A stretch of 64,000 bases of DNA from Providencia vermicola. GTDB taxonomy: Bacteria; Pseudomonadota; Gammaproteobacteria; Enterobacterales; Enterobacteriaceae. The translations under genes were made by a program, and so were the position numbers. Location: positions 3,599,001 through 3,663,000 of the forward strand of contig NZ_CP048796.1 of NCBI RefSeq assembly GCF_010748935.1, written 5' to 3'. Positions 1 to 9,625 of this stretch are shown here, in pieces (the stretch's first letter is position 1; each line of letters opens with the position of its first letter). The notes below the pieces were generated by a model. It made no database searches. It saw nothing but the letters and a program-made list of their open reading frames with translations, and had not been told where the DNA came from.

Positions 1-1865
1 TAAGTCTGATTATTACTGGTGGGATTGCACCGAATCAAGAAGGGGCATTGACTAAACATGGCGCAGTACTCGATAAAACTGAACAGCTCCCTTTCCACCA
101 AGAAATAACCTCAGCGGTACATCGTGCTGACGGTAAAATCGCTCTACAGATCTTACATGCGGGCCGCTATGGCCTACACCCTGATATCGTGGCACCAAGC
201 GCCATTCAAGCAGAAATCATTCCTTTTGCACCGAAAGAACTAACGCCCGAGCAAATCCAGAAAACAATAAGTGATTTTGTCACCACCGCTAAGCTGGCGC
301 AACAAGCTGGTTATGATGGCGTTGAAATTATGGGTTCTGAGGGCTATCTAATTAATCAATTTATTGCAAAACGTACCAATCAGAGGACCGATGAATGGGG
401 TGGTAGCTACGATAATCGGATCCGCTTTCCGCTTGAGATTGTGCGCCAAACTCGCCAAGCGGTAGGAAGCGACTTCATTATTATTTACCGTCTTTCTATG
501 TTAGACCTTGTTGAGGATGGCTCCAATTGGGAAGAAATCGAGCATCTCGCAAAAGCCATTGAGCAGGCCGGTGCAACAATGATTAATACTGGTATCGGCT
601 GGCATGAAGCAAGGGTTCCAACGATTGCCACACAAGTTCCACGGCATGCTTTTAGCTGGGTAACTGAAAAACTAATGGGCAAAGTCGCTATTCCACTGAT
701 TACAACCAATAGAATAAATGATCCATTTGTAGCTGAACGGATCCTCGAATCAGGCCAAGCTGACATGGTTTCAATGGCTCGACCATTTCTTGCCGATGAA
801 GCGTTTGTTCGTAAAGCCCAAGAGAATCGAGCCGATGAAATCAACACGTGTATTGGTTGCAATCAAGCTTGCCTTGATCAAATTTTTATTGGCAAACTTG
901 CGACTTGCCTCGTTAATCCACAAGCGGTTAGAGAGCTAGATTTTCCAAATGAAAAAGCAACGCAGATAAAATCGGTTGCCGTTGTCGGTGCAGGTCCCGC
1001 GGGGCTTTCATGTGCGATTTATGCAGCCAAACGCGGCCATACAGTCACACTCTTTGAAAAAGCTGATCAAATCGGTGGCCAATTTAACATGGCAAAGCAG
1101 ATCCCAGGTAAAGAAGAATTTCATGAAACGATCCGTTATTTTTGTCGTCAATTAGAAATATTGAATATTGATGTCAAACTTGAACATCAAGCAAAAGCCA
1201 GTGATCTCGTTGGATTTGATAACGTGGTTATCGCGACAGGTGTGGTCCCTCGAACCATTAGTCTAGAAGGAAGAGAGCATCAAAAAGTATTATCTTATAT
1301 TGATGTTTTAACTGGTAAGCGTTCTGTTGGCCAGTCAGCGGCCATTATTGGAGCCGGAGGTATTGGTTTTGATATTGCCGAATTTTTAAGTCAAAAAGGT
1401 GAAAGCAGCAGCTTAAATAGCTCACTATTCAACCAAGAATGGAATATTGACACCCGTATTCATTCTGCGGGAGGGATTTTTAATAGCCGGCCTACCCCAG
1501 TACAATCATCTCGCCAACTTTATTTACTGCAACGAAAAAATAGTAAAGTCGGTGCTGGTCTTGGAAAAACAACTGGTTGGGTGCACCGTTTATCATTAAT
1601 GAAACGCGGGGTGCAGATGTTTAACGGTGTTGAATATATGCGAGTTGATGATGAAGGGCTACATATTCGCTACCAAGACAAATTACATTGCCTTCCCGTT
1701 GATAACGTGATTCTTTGTGCTGGCCAAGAACCCTATCATCCGTTGAAAGAGTCGCTTGCAGAGCAAGGTATTCAGGCTTATGTCATTGGTGGTGCCGATG
1801 TTGCAGCAGAACTTGATGCAAGAAGAGCGATAGAGCAAGGAATGAAGGTCGCCTACCAGATATAA
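1..1865 (+). CDS. fadH: 2,4-dienoyl-CoA reductase (NADPH), 5' partial
   Basis: The reading frame is open from the first base, so the gene starts upstream of the window. About 620 residues are present against roughly 670 in E. coli FadH, so about 50 N-terminal residues are missing. The order is an FMN TIM barrel (Old Yellow Enzyme type, HAGRYG near the visible start), then a four-cysteine 4Fe-4S motif (CIGCNQAC...C), then an FAD/NADPH domain with Gly-rich folds (VVGAGPAG and IIGAGGIG). The enzyme reduces 2,4-dienoyl-CoA during beta-oxidation of unsaturated fatty acids in the cytosol. It ends before a bidirectional terminator shared with convergent sstT. Identity is secure; only the N-terminus is unseen. 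Confidence 0.96.
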   Translation, partial: SLIITGGIAPNQEGALTKHGAVLDKTEQLPFHQEITSAVHRADGKIALQILHAGRYGLHPDIVAPSAIQAEIIPFAPKELTPEQIQKTISDFVTTAKLAQQAGYDGVEIMGSEGYLINQFIAKRTNQRTDEWGGSYDNRIRFPLEIVRQTRQAVGSDFIIIYRLSMLDLVEDGSNWEEIEHLAKAIEQAGATMINTGIGWHEARVPTIATQVPRHAFSWVTEKLMGKVAIPLITTNRINDPFVAERILESGQADMVSMARPFLADEAFVRKAQENRADEINTCIGCNQACLDQIFIGKLATCLVNPQAVRELDFPNEKATQIKSVAVVGAGPAGLSCAIYAAKRGHTVTLFEKADQIGGQFNMAKQIPGKEEFHETIRYFCRQLEILNIDVKLEHQAKASDLVGFDNVVIATGVVPRTISLEGREHQKVLSYIDVLTGKRSVGQSAAIIGAGGIGFDIAEFLSQKGESSSLNSSLFNQEWNIDTRIHSAGGIFNSRPTPVQSSRQLYLLQRKNSKVGAGLGKTTGWVHRLSLMKRGVQMFNGVEYMRVDDEGLHIRYQDKLHCLPVDNVILCAGQEPYHPLKESLAEQGIQAYVIGGADVAAELDARRAIEQGMKVAYQI

Positions 1866-1897
1866 CAAGCGTTATTTATCATCATGAATAGACAATA

Positions 1898-1926
1898 AAA
1901 ACCCGCTATTGAAGCGGGTTTTTATG
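1898..1926. terminator. Bidirectional terminator between fadH and sstT
   Basis: A GC-rich hairpin, AACCCGCT / AGCGGGTT with a short loop, is flanked by an A-run on the left and a T-run on the right. It can therefore end transcription of fadH (+) and sstT (-). Confidence 0.85.
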
Positions 1927-1939
1927 ATTAAATAATGTA

Positions 1940-3193
1940 TTAGTCTTCTTGTGATAATTGCGCTATTGGATCAGCCAGCCTTTCATCTTCAGCTAGGCAA
2001 ACCGCAGCGGTAAACAAGACATCCGTTGAAGAGTTCAGCGCTGTTTCAGCCGAGTCTTGCAGCACACCAATCATGACACCAACCGCAACCACTTGCATCG
2101 CAATTTCGTTTGAAATGCCAAACATGTTACAAGCCAATGGAATAAGTAATAAAGAACCGCCAGCCACACCTGAAGCGCCACACGCACAGACTGCCGCTAC
2201 TACGCTCAACAACAGAGCCGTTGGAATATCAACAGGGATGCCTAAGGTAATCACAGCAGCGAGTGTCAGTACAGTGATTGTCACTGCTGCACCGCCCATG
2301 TTAATCGTCGCTCCTAGCGGAATAGAAACTGAATAAGTGTCTTCATGTAAATTCATACGACGACACATCCCCATATTCACAGGAATATTCGCCGCTGAAC
2401 TGCGGGTAAAGAAGGCGGTAACACCGCTTTCACGTAGGCATGCAAACACTAATGGATATGGATTGCGTTTAATTTTCCAATAAACTATTAATGGGTTAAC
2501 AATTAATGCAACGATTAACATACAGCCAATCAATACCGCGAGGACATGGAAGTAACCTTTTAACGTTGCAAATCCAGTGGTTGCAATCGTTGAAGATACT
2601 AAGCCAAAAATCCCCAATGGCGCTAAGCGAATGACCACTCTCACTAACTGAGTCACGCTTTCTGAGAAATCTTGGATCATACTTTTCGTCGTGTCATTTG
2701 CATGACGTAAAGCAATACCAAGACCAATTGCCCAAGCAAGAATGCCGATATAATTACCTTTAATCAGCGCATCAACGGGGTTGGCAAATATATTGATTAA
2801 TAACCCTTTAAGTACTTCCCCTATATTCCCCGGTGGCGTCAGTTGTGTATCACCTACCACCAATACCAACTTCGATGGGAACATAAATGAGCCAACCACT
2901 GCCACTAATGCCGCAAAGAAGGTACCTAGAATATACAATACTAAAATGGGTCGAATATTAGTTTTTTGCCCCTTACGGTGGTTAGCGATCGATGCCATGA
3001 CCAATACCCAAACCAATATCGGTGCAACTGCTTTTAACGCACTAACGAATAAATCACCTAATAACCCAACATTTTTAGCGGCTGAAGGCCATAACCACGC
3101 CAATAAAATACCCGCAATCAAACCAACGAGTATTTGCTTAACTAAGCTGCCCTTAGTGATAACTTGCCATAACCCTGTTTTGTTCGTTTCCAT
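1940..3193 (-). CDS. sstT: Serine/threonine:Na+ symporter SstT
   Basis: The 417-residue polytopic inner-membrane protein matches E. coli SstT (YgjU, 414 aa) along its whole length, including the METNK/GLWQ N-terminus. It belongs to the dicarboxylate/amino acid:cation symporter family. The re-entrant serine-rich stretch [13 protein letters not shown] and the conserved N-MGG motif (INMGGAA) are visible in the C-terminal half. It imports L-serine and L-threonine with sodium. It stands alone, convergent with fadH, and about 270 bases of AT-rich DNA without an open gene lie upstream. Confidence 0.95.
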   Translation of the reverse strand: METNKTGLWQVITKGSLVKQILVGLIAGILLAWLWPSAAKNVGLLGDLFVSALKAVAPILVWVLVMASIANHRKGQKTNIRPILVLYILGTFFAALVAVVGSFMFPSKLVLVVGDTQLTPPGNIGEVLKGLLINIFANPVDALIKGNYIGILAWAIGLGIALRHANDTTKSMIQDFSESVTQLVRVVIRLAPLGIFGLVSSTIATTGFATLKGYFHVLAVLIGCMLIVALIVNPLIVYWKIKRNPYPLVFACLRESGVTAFFTRSSAANIPVNMGMCRRMNLHEDTYSVSIPLGATINMGGAAVTITVLTLAAVITLGIPVDIPTALLLSVVAAVCACGASGVAGGSLLLIPLACNMFGISNEIAMQVVAVGVMIGVLQDSAETALNSSTDVLFTAAVCLAEDERLADPIAQLSQED

Positions 3194-3410
3194 AGAAGAC
3201 CTATATTTTATTAATCATTATTAGGAATAAAATGTGTTTGCCTTGCCAGTATAAGGAATAAATACCTTATTAAAAGGCGATTATTTTAAATATAGACAAT
3301 AATTTATTTTATTTAACAATATATTTACATATCTGTGATCCTAATTGTATTTTGTTTCTTATAGTAGGATCTCAACATTGAAAATGTATGATATTTTTCA
3401 GTCTCTTAAA

Positions 3411-3446
3411 TAAAAAAGCACTCGATTTTTTAAGTCGAGTGCTTGA
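3411..3446 (-). terminator. Terminator of alx
   Basis: A perfect 10-bp stem (AAGCACTCGA / TCGAGTGCTT) has an A-run on its left, read as a U-run on the minus strand. It lies about 20 bases past the alx stop codon. Confidence 0.85.
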
Positions 3447-3466
3447 ATCTAACTAGGAGTGAAATG

Positions 3467-4426
3467 TTAGTTTTTCGCTTCGTTTCTCTTATTCACGATC
3501 GCATTAATCACTAGTGTGATAATTAAAATAGCCGCGACTGTACCTAACGAAATTGCTGTTGGAATGTGATAAATATCCATTAGCAACATTTTTATGCCGA
3601 TAAAGGTCAAAATAACAGCTAAGCCATACTTCAACATACTGAATTTCTCAGCTACCCCTGCCAATAAAAAGTACATCGCACGTAAGCCTAAAATCGCAAA
3701 TAGGTTAGAGGTCAATACAATAAATGGGTCTGTTGTCACCGCAAAAATTGCAGGAATGCTATCAACAGCAAAGATGACGTCACTGATTTCCACGAGGATC
3801 AGCACTAAAATCAGTGGGGTCGCAAAAAGTAAGCCATTGCGTTTAATGAAAAATTTCTCGCCGTGCAATTCATCCGTCATACGTAAATGAGAGCGCACCC
3901 ATTTCACTAATGGCTTATCCGTAATCGGAGAATCATCCTCTTTAGCGAAAGCCATTTTAATCCCTGTAAACAACAAAAACAGGCCAAAAATATATAGAAT
4001 CCAGCTAAATTGAGAAACTAACCAACTCCCTGCGAAAATCATTATGGTACGTAAAACAATCGCACCCAGTACGCCGTAGACCAACACTCTTCGTTGCAAA
4101 TTAGCAGGGATCGCAAAATAGCTAAATAACATCAGCCATACAAAAACATTATCAACGGCCAACGCTTTTTCTAACAGATACCCCGTTAAGAAAGCCATGG
4201 TCTGGCTATTGGCGAATTCAGGGCTAACCGTATCATTTAAATACCACCAAAAGCCGCCAGCAAAAATTAACGATAGAGTGACCCAAACCGTACTCCAAGC
4301 AGCGGCTTGTTTCATCGACATCGCTTGGCCTTTATGTTTACCCTGCCAAAACAGGTCAACAAGTAACATAATGAGTATGATAACGGCGAAACTACCCCAT
4401 AAAACAGGGTTACCAACAGAGTGCAT
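3467..4426 (-). CDS. alx: TerC-family inner-membrane protein Alx (Mn2+/pH-responsive)
   Basis: The 319-residue protein matches E. coli Alx (YgjT, 321 aa). It has about nine hydrophobic segments and the TerC-family acidic membrane motifs, with [10 protein letters not shown] near residue 90 and [14 protein letters not shown] near 210; these carry the conserved aspartates expected to handle metal. TerC/Alx proteins are linked to manganese export and alkaline pH response. A yybP-ykoY riboswitch and an intrinsic terminator precede the start codon, as expected for this gene. The start follows an AAGGAAAT ribosome-binding site. Confidence 0.95.
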   Translation of the reverse strand: MHSVGNPVLWGSFAVIILIMLLVDLFWQGKHKGQAMSMKQAAAWSTVWVTLSLIFAGGFWWYLNDTVSPEFANSQTMAFLTGYLLEKALAVDNVFVWLMLFSYFAIPANLQRRVLVYGVLGAIVLRTIMIFAGSWLVSQFSWILYIFGLFLLFTGIKMAFAKEDDSPITDKPLVKWVRSHLRMTDELHGEKFFIKRNGLLFATPLILVLILVEISDVIFAVDSIPAIFAVTTDPFIVLTSNLFAILGLRAMYFLLAGVAEKFSMLKYGLAVILTFIGIKMLLMDIYHIPTAISLGTVAAILIITLVINAIVNKRNEAKN

Positions 4427-4444
4427 ATTATTTCCTTAATAACA

Positions 4445-4480
4445 AAAAACGGCTGACATCTTCAGAAGACATCAGCCGCT
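4445..4480 (-). terminator. Attenuator hairpin between riboswitch and alx
   Basis: On the minus strand a 14-bp stem (CGGCTGATGTCTTC / GAAGATGTCAGCCG) forms with two internal G-U wobbles and is followed by a U-run (TTTTTTG). On the plus strand the wobbles would be C-A mismatches, so the structure is specific to alx RNA. It lies about 20 bases before the alx start, where read-through would be controlled by the aptamer. Confidence 0.8.
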
Positions 4481-4509
4481 TAAATGCTTTAACCTAGAGT
4501 TATTATCTT

Positions 4510-4665
4510 TTGGTTGTCAACAATGAGCATACCTCGCCTTCTGGCAAGGTCTCACTTACAACACAATAACCCAAGATTGGAAATCGTGGTGCTCGGTTAC
4601 CGGGTGCTTTTTTATGCACCGTAATGACGATAAACCGACAAGAAGAAGTTACTCCCCTTTGCTAT
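4510..4665 (-). promoter_or_regulatory. yybP-ykoY family (Mn2+) riboswitch, PRE-like element of alx
   Basis: The minus strand carries the conserved family core AAAGGGGAGTAAC near 4660-4648 and, further along, the paired segment ACCTTGCC...GGCGAGGTATG (4551-4528). These are the two conserved sides of the yybP-ykoY aptamer. In E. coli the same position holds the pH-responsive PRE/SraF element of alx. A terminator hairpin follows at 4480-4445. Exact aptamer ends are estimated. Confidence 0.87.
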
Positions 4666-4680
4666 GATGCATAAGATAGG

Positions 4681-5045
4681 GTAATTAGTCCTAAAAAGCA
4701 ATAATTAGCAAAGCCTATTTAACGAATAATTTTTCAAATTCCCTTGCACTAGCAAAGCGCTTTTTTTACCATTTTCATCAAAAAATACACTAATAGACGC
4801 TATTTTTACGTTATCTATCCCTTATAGTGATAGTCTCCAAGAAGGGCCACTAACTCAAAAACTTAAATGAATTCTAAAAATAGAACGAGAATTTGCTGTT
4901 TAGTTATTTTTTGTTTTGTTAAAGTGGGCATGCTTTAAACTAACAGCCTGAGGAAATATGACTTTTCTTTTAGGTATTCGCATAATCCATGTCTTCCCTA
5001 CCCAACAATAAGATTGTTGCTGTTATTGCCGTTTAGGAAACATTA
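4681..5045. other. Intergenic region upstream of alx and yqjA
   Basis: This AT-rich stretch must carry the promoters of the divergent alx leader RNA and yqjA. I see no gene in it and no promoter strong enough to place. AGGAAA immediately before 5046 serves as the yqjA ribosome-binding site. Confidence 0.6.
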
Positions 5046-5714
5046 ATGGAATTAGTTAAAGAACTATTTTTTGCCCTTTGGCATCAAGACTACGTAACCC
5101 TATCCAACCCAGCGTTGGTCTGGGCTATTTATTTTATGTTATTCGCGATTCTTTTTCTTGAGAATGGGGTGCTTCCTGCCGCATTCCTACCAGGTGACAG
5201 TTTATTGATCCTCGTTGGTGTTCTCATAGCAAAAGGAACACTAAGCTACCCGTTAACGATTGTCATTTTGACAGCAGGAGCTAGCCTTGGCTGTTGGGTT
5301 GGTTATATTCAAGGTCGATGGCTTGGCAACACCAAACTCGTTAAGGGTTGGCTAGCGCATCTCCCTGAGCATTATCACCAACGTGCATATGGTTTATTCC
5401 ATCGTCACGGTCTGGCTGCATTATTAATTGGCCGCTTTCTTGCTTTTGTTAGAACACTGCTACCAACAATTGCTGGGCTCGCGGGACTGCAAAATGGTCG
5501 CTTTCAAGTCTTTAACTGGTTAAGTGGCCTACTTTGGGTATTAATCCTGACAGCCATCGGTTTTGGTTTCGGGAAGAGCCCAATATTTCTTCAGTATGAA
5601 CATCATATTATGAACGTGTTGATGCTAATCCCTGTAGGCCTCCTTATCATTGGCCTGATTGGCAGCATTGCAGTGGTGATTAAGAAAAAGCTTTCCACAA
5701 AAAAAGCGAACTAA
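5046..5714 (+). CDS. yqjA: DedA-family membrane protein YqjA
   Basis: The 222-residue protein aligns end to end with E. coli YqjA (220 aa). It has four to six hydrophobic segments and the DedA/SNARE-associated signatures [16 protein letters not shown] (acidic residues near the N-terminus) and [16 protein letters not shown] (paired arginines). DedA proteins use the proton gradient and support membrane homeostasis, including alkaline tolerance and drug resistance; some family members flip polyprenyl phosphate or phospholipid. In E. coli yqjA is followed by mzrA in an operon. Here a hairpin follows directly and no mzrA is seen. Confidence 0.94.
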   Translation: MELVKELFFALWHQDYVTLSNPALVWAIYFMLFAILFLENGVLPAAFLPGDSLLILVGVLIAKGTLSYPLTIVILTAGASLGCWVGYIQGRWLGNTKLVKGWLAHLPEHYHQRAYGLFHRHGLAALLIGRFLAFVRTLLPTIAGLAGLQNGRFQVFNWLSGLLWVLILTAIGFGFGKSPIFLQYEHHIMNVLMLIPVGLLIIGLIGSIAVVIKKKLSTKKAN

Positions 5715-5719
5715 CCGAT

Positions 5720-5751
5720 GAGAGGCTCTATAAGCCTCTCATGTTTCTCTT
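5720..5751 (+). terminator. Probable terminator after yqjA
   Basis: An 8-bp stem (GAGAGGCT / AGCCTCTC) just after the stop codon is followed by a broken T-rich tail (ATGTTTCTCTT). It is a moderate intrinsic terminator. Confidence 0.6.
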
Positions 5752-5965
5752 ACCTTCCCGATAACTCACTATTGAATAATCTATTTTTGATGAATTCTGC
5801 TTTTTATTTTACATAACTTTTACATTATTTTTTCTTATTTAAAATCGCACACTCTTTTACATTAATTTAATCAATAATTAGCCTATTAGTCATTGCACTT
5901 ACTGTAAAAATAGCTATTGTTAATAACTACAATTTATATTTTTTCTATTGATAGGAGGTTCCATT

Positions 5966-6271
5966 ATGTCATCGAACAATTCATCAGAAGATCTACGCGC
6001 AGAACTAAAATCACTGGCTGACTCTCTCGAAGCGATGCTTAACGATACTGGAAACAAATCGAAAGAAGAAATAGACAGCCTAAAACAAAAAGCTCAGGAC
6101 GCTCTATATACTTCACGCGCTAAACTAAACCAAGCAAGTGAAAAAATTACAGAGCAGACCAAAGAAATTGCAGGCCGAGCAGATAACTATGTCCGTGAAA
6201 ATCCATGGACGGGTATTGGCATTGGTGCTGCCGTTGGTGTCGTTCTAGGCGTACTACTCGCTAAGCGTTAA
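5966..6271 (+). CDS. yqjD: YqjD/ElaB family tail-anchored membrane protein (DUF883)
   Basis: The start is set at 5966, preceded by a strong AGGAGG at 5953-5958; this gives 101 residues, the length of E. coli YqjD. The protein has a hydrophilic, lysine/glutamate-rich helical N-terminal two thirds, then RENPWTGIGIGAAVG leading into a single C-terminal membrane segment ending in AKR. YqjD and ElaB bind ribosomes at the inner membrane in stationary phase. It heads the yqjD-yqjE-yqjK operon, as in E. coli. Confidence 0.93.
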   Translation: MSSNNSSEDLRAELKSLADSLEAMLNDTGNKSKEEIDSLKQKAQDALYTSRAKLNQASEKITEQTKEIAGRADNYVRENPWTGIGIGAAVGVVLGVLLAKR

Positions 6272-6276
6272 TTTGT

Positions 6277-6681
6277 ATGGAACAACAAGAGCGTCAGGGC
6301 CCCGGTAAAGGGGTCCTTAACACACTACAACGTATCGCAGGCATTGCGGTACAAATGGTTGAGACTCGCATCCAGTTAATTGCCGTTGAATTAGAGGAAG
6401 AAAAAGCCACACTGATTCAACTTATTTTAATGGCGGGTATCACCCTACTCTTCACTGCATTCGGTTTAATGTGCCTTATCGGCTTAATTTTTTGGTCAGT
6501 TGATCCGATTTATCGCTATCAAGCTCTTGCTATTACGACCGGAGTTCTCATATTGCTCGCCATCACTGGCGCCATTTGGACGCTAAAAAAAGCAAGGCAG
6601 TCGACTTTATTAGGTGCAACCCGAGAACAGTTGAAGGAAGATTCGAAGGCACTAACGAGCGCAGAAGATGAACAAAAATAA
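6277..6681 (+). CDS. yqjE: YqjE family membrane protein (phage holin superfamily-like)
   Basis: The 134-residue protein has the same length as E. coli YqjE. Two strong hydrophobic segments (about residues 45-70 and 80-105) follow an amphipathic N-terminus with ETRIQLIAVELEEEKATL, a DUF1469 signature. The function is unknown. It begins five bases after yqjD and its end overlaps yqjK by 14 bases, which suggests translational coupling in one transcript. Confidence 0.92.
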   Translation: MEQQERQGPGKGVLNTLQRIAGIAVQMVETRIQLIAVELEEEKATLIQLILMAGITLLFTAFGLMCLIGLIFWSVDPIYRYQALAITTGVLILLAITGAIWTLKKARQSTLLGATREQLKEDSKALTSAEDEQK

Positions 6682-6967
6682 GCGACAATCAGTGGCTGAA
6701 AAAAAACAACGCTTGATCAAGCAAATTGAACAGCAGCGTCATCAGCTATCTATGGCGTCAAAGGAATGGCTGGAAGTCACTGAACCTTACGATCGGTCGT
6801 GGCAAATTTTTGTCTCTTTTCGCCCTATTTTCATTGCTGCCGCTGGTTTGATATCTATTTATACCCTAAAGCAACCTAAGCGGATCTTCTCTCTAGGAAA
6901 AAAAGCACTAACAACATGGGGATTAGTGCGCTCTATCCAGAATGCGGTAAATATAAGTAAAAAATAA
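6668..6967 (+). CDS. yqjK: YqjK-like family protein
   Basis: The 99-residue basic protein is the length of E. coli YqjK. The N-terminal half is rich in lysine, arginine and glutamine (KKQRLIKQIEQQRHQL), followed by one hydrophobic stretch near PIFIAAAGLISIYTL. Function is unknown. It overlaps yqjE and closes the operon before a hairpin terminator. Confidence 0.9.
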   Translation: MNKNKRQSVAEKKQRLIKQIEQQRHQLSMASKEWLEVTEPYDRSWQIFVSFRPIFIAAAGLISIYTLKQPKRIFSLGKKALTTWGLVRSIQNAVNISKK

Positions 6968-6981
6968 TCTTTTTCCTCTCT

Positions 6982-7010
6982 AAACCTGAAGTAACCTCTT
7001 TCAGGTTTTT
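6982..7010 (+). terminator. Terminator of yqjDEK
   Basis: Stem AACCTGAA / TTCAGGTT with an eight-base loop is followed by a T-run. It lies 14 bases after the yqjK stop. Confidence 0.78.
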
Positions 7011-7101
7011 CTTCATTCGTCTCTTATTCAAATTTTTTGCCCATCTTTGTTAATAACCTTTGCTTTTTATTGAATCTACAAATAACTAATATAGCCATAT
7101 C

Positions 7102-7120
7102 AAATGATTTCTAATCATTT
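7102..7120. promoter_or_regulatory. Inverted repeat upstream of yqjF (possible regulator site)
   Basis: AAATGAT and ATCATTT are separated by five bases, about 80 bases before the yqjF start. In E. coli yqjF is controlled by YhaJ, whose gene is the next one downstream here, so a YhaJ site is possible. AT-rich palindromes also arise by chance. Confidence 0.3.
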
Positions 7121-7200
7121 AGTGCTAAAAAAAACAATATATCGCGATAAAAGTCGCATTTTATTGATATTTGCTGACCCTCGTTAGCTGGAGAATCTTA

Positions 7201-7596
7201 ATGAAAAATTTAGAAAGTAGCGTGTTATTACTCGCTCGAATTATGATGCCAATTCTGTTTATCGTCGCTGGGTATGGCAAATTAGGTGATGCTTACGCAG
7301 GTACTCAACAATATATGCAAGCGATGGGCGTTCCAGGATTTTTACTGCCTCTAACGATTTTATTAGAGCTTGGGGGTGGACTCGCTGTTCTGTTTGGTTT
7401 TCTGACAAGAACAGTGGCTATTTTTACTGCGATTTTTTGTGTATTAACATCGCTGCTTTTCCATATTGATTTCAGTGTAGCGCCTAATAGCTTGATGTTT
7501 ATGAAAAATATGACCATCGCTGGCGGCTATTTATTACTAGCAGTCACAGGCCCTGGTAAATTGAGTATTGACCACTTACTCAATAAAAAGTGGTAA
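7201..7596 (+). CDS. yqjF: DoxX-family inner-membrane protein YqjF
   Basis: The start at 7201 follows GGAG and gives 131 residues, matching E. coli YqjF (130 aa). Four hydrophobic segments and the DoxX motif AGYGKLGDAYAGTQQYM are visible, as is the C-terminus LLNKKW shared with E. coli. DoxX proteins are small quinone/redox-linked membrane proteins. In E. coli the promoter responds to nitroaromatic breakdown products through YhaJ, the gene encoded next door. It ends at a strong terminator. Confidence 0.93.
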   Translation: MKNLESSVLLLARIMMPILFIVAGYGKLGDAYAGTQQYMQAMGVPGFLLPLTILLELGGGLAVLFGFLTRTVAIFTAIFCVLTSLLFHIDFSVAPNSLMFMKNMTIAGGYLLLAVTGPGKLSIDHLLNKKW

Positions 7597-7650
7597 TAAA
7601 CGTCTTTTTCATCATTAGCCTTATCTTAACTTGATAACCGACTTTGGTTT

Positions 7651-7686
7651 GCACCTCTATATATCTTGTATAGAGGTGCTTTTTTA
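7651..7686 (+). terminator. Terminator of yqjF
   Basis: Stem GCACCTCTA / TAGAGGTGC is followed by a long T-run, on the plus strand only. Confidence 0.88.
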
Positions 7687-7690
7687 TTCG

Positions 7691-8587
7691 TTATTTATTA
7701 ACAAATAATTTAGGTATTTCTCGTAAGCACCAAGATTTTGCTTCTCCCATGCTATCTCGACGCCATGCCATAATAATATTCGTTTGATGGCTATATTCCG
7801 CACTAACAACGCGTAAACGTCCTTCACGTATATCCTGTTCAACCATAGGATATGGCATCGTTGCCACGCCTAATCCAGCCAATAAAGCATTACGCTTATC
7901 TTCGATCGTTGATACCGTTAATCTTTGCTGTTTATCTAATAGCTGCACAGTGATAACAGGACGCTCCCGTGCTGTATCAGCAACAGCAATCCCCCTATAT
8001 TTAATGCGAGTTGTATCCGAAAGCGGTTCTGGTTCTTGATGAATCGGGTGTTCTGGACTAGCCACATATACATGGTTAATGCTGTATAAGGATTTAGAGT
8101 TAATTTCAGACGATGAGCGAAAATGCATATCTGGAGCGATGACAATATCAGCTTTACCACTCTCAAGCCGCTCCCACGCTCCCGCGAGTACTTCCGTTAA
8201 AATAGAAAGTTGCGTGTCTGATTTTTCTGCTAACTTATCAACCAAGGGGAATAAGTAGTATGCAGGTATTAATGCTTCACATACAATTGTCAGGTGAGTT
8301 TCCCAGCCTTTAGCCAGCGCTTCAGCATCGGAGGTTAGCTTTTCCGCGGCTTCAAGTAATACTCTGCCTCGCTCTAACAGCATTCTGCCAACGTTAGTGA
8401 ATTTCGTTCTATGCCCTGAACGATCAAATAGAATAACATCTAATTCTTCTTCTAATTTTTGCATCGTATAGCTGAGCGCCGAGGGCACTCGACCCAATTC
8501 GTCAGCAGCAGCAGCGAAACTACCACGCCGGTCGATTGCATCCATCACCCTTAATGATTCAAGTGTTAATGCTCTCTCTTTACTCAT
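7691..8587 (-). CDS. yhaJ: LysR-family transcriptional regulator YhaJ
   Basis: The 298-residue protein has the same length as E. coli YhaJ and is nearly identical through the winged-helix domain (about residues 5-65, with LRVMDAIDRRGSFAAAADE). The LysR substrate domain fills the rest. Conserved blocks include TEVLAGAWERLESGKADIV and the C-terminus SWCLREIPKLF. YhaJ senses aromatic compounds and activates yqjF and neighbouring genes. It is transcribed divergently from yhaK, the usual arrangement for a LysR regulator and its target. Confidence 0.95.
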   Translation of the reverse strand: MSKERALTLESLRVMDAIDRRGSFAAAADELGRVPSALSYTMQKLEEELDVILFDRSGHRTKFTNVGRMLLERGRVLLEAAEKLTSDAEALAKGWETHLTIVCEALIPAYYLFPLVDKLAEKSDTQLSILTEVLAGAWERLESGKADIVIAPDMHFRSSSEINSKSLYSINHVYVASPEHPIHQEPEPLSDTTRIKYRGIAVADTARERPVITVQLLDKQQRLTVSTIEDKRNALLAGLGVATMPYPMVEQDIREGRLRVVSAEYSHQTNIIMAWRRDSMGEAKSWCLREIPKLFVNK

Positions 8588-8715
8588 GGAATATCTCTTT
8601 CAGTAAATTTGAATGAAGTAAACAGATTAACTGGCTAACAATTCAACGTCCAGCTATTTATTATAACAATATAAATTTTTGTATATTTTTGTCGATTGAA
8701 GGAGGGTTAGCCACC

Positions 8716-9417
8716 ATGATGACATTAAGACAAGTAAAACACTGTGGTAAGGCTGACTATGGTTGGTTACAAGCGCGTTACGCGTTTTCCTTCGGCCATT
8801 ACTTTGATCCTGATTTTATGGGATTTAAGACATTAAGAGTACTTAATCAGGAAGTTATCGCACCTGAGAGTGCTTTTCAGCCTAAAACCTACCCACATGT
8901 GGATATTCTTAATTTTGTATTACAAGGCAGTGCAGAGTATCGCGATAGTTTAGGAAATAAAATTGAAGTCAGTGAAGGTGAATGTATCCGCTTCTCACCA
9001 CGCCCTGATTTAAGTTACAGCGAACACAATATGTGTTCACATAAACCCTTAACACGCCTACAGTTGTGGTTAAATGCTTGCCCGCAACAAGAGTATTATC
9101 CGACTCAAAAGATCAGTTTACCAACAGAAAGTAACATGTTAGTCGCCTCACCCGATGGGGTAAATGGCAGTATTCAATTACGTCAACAAATTTGGGTTAC
9201 ACAGCTTAATGTCACGTCAGATAATCCACAACACATTCAGTTGAGGGGAAAAAATGCTTATCTCCAATCTATTCACGGTGGAGCTCGCCTACAAGGTAGT
9301 AGTGGTAACACAATAGAAATGAGTTGCAATGATGGCGTTTTCATTCAGGACGAAAATACGTTAACACTCTCATCAGCAAAATCAATGCGCGCTTTACTTA
9401 TTGATATTGGTGAATAA
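8716..9417 (+). CDS. yhaK: Pirin-family protein YhaK
   Basis: The start is placed at 8716, after GGAGGG at 8701-8706; it gives 233 residues, exactly the length of E. coli YhaK. The bicupin fold is indicated by the pirin-type N-domain (SFGHYFDPDFMGFKTLRVLN) and HVDILNFVLQG. YhaK is cytosolic and has been linked to redox sensing; its substrate is unsettled. It is divergent from yhaJ and likely under YhaJ control. Confidence 0.93.
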   Translation: MMTLRQVKHCGKADYGWLQARYAFSFGHYFDPDFMGFKTLRVLNQEVIAPESAFQPKTYPHVDILNFVLQGSAEYRDSLGNKIEVSEGECIRFSPRPDLSYSEHNMCSHKPLTRLQLWLNACPQQEYYPTQKISLPTESNMLVASPDGVNGSIQLRQQIWVTQLNVTSDNPQHIQLRGKNAYLQSIHGGARLQGSSGNTIEMSCNDGVFIQDENTLTLSSAKSMRALLIDIGE

Positions 9418-9421
9418 CCTT

Positions 9422-9457
9422 TGAAGGGCCAACTTTCTTTTTTGGCCCCTCAAAAAA
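9422..9457 (+). terminator. Weak terminator-like hairpin after yhaK
   Basis: AAGGGCC pairs with GGCCCCT around an AT-rich loop, followed by CAAAAAA rather than a T-run. It is a hairpin with poor terminator features. Confidence 0.35.
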
Positions 9458-9625
9458 TGCCTTCCTCCTAAAAATCCTCTTTTTTTGCGAAGATATTCTC
9501 AAATTTATGATCTTCCATACTCCGCATGTTGATAGCCTTATGATAGAGTCCAAGCAATAGTCAGCCAAAATAGAGTGGGTATTTTGGTTATTAAGCTTAT
9601 TATTTTAGGTCTAGAAGGTATTTTT

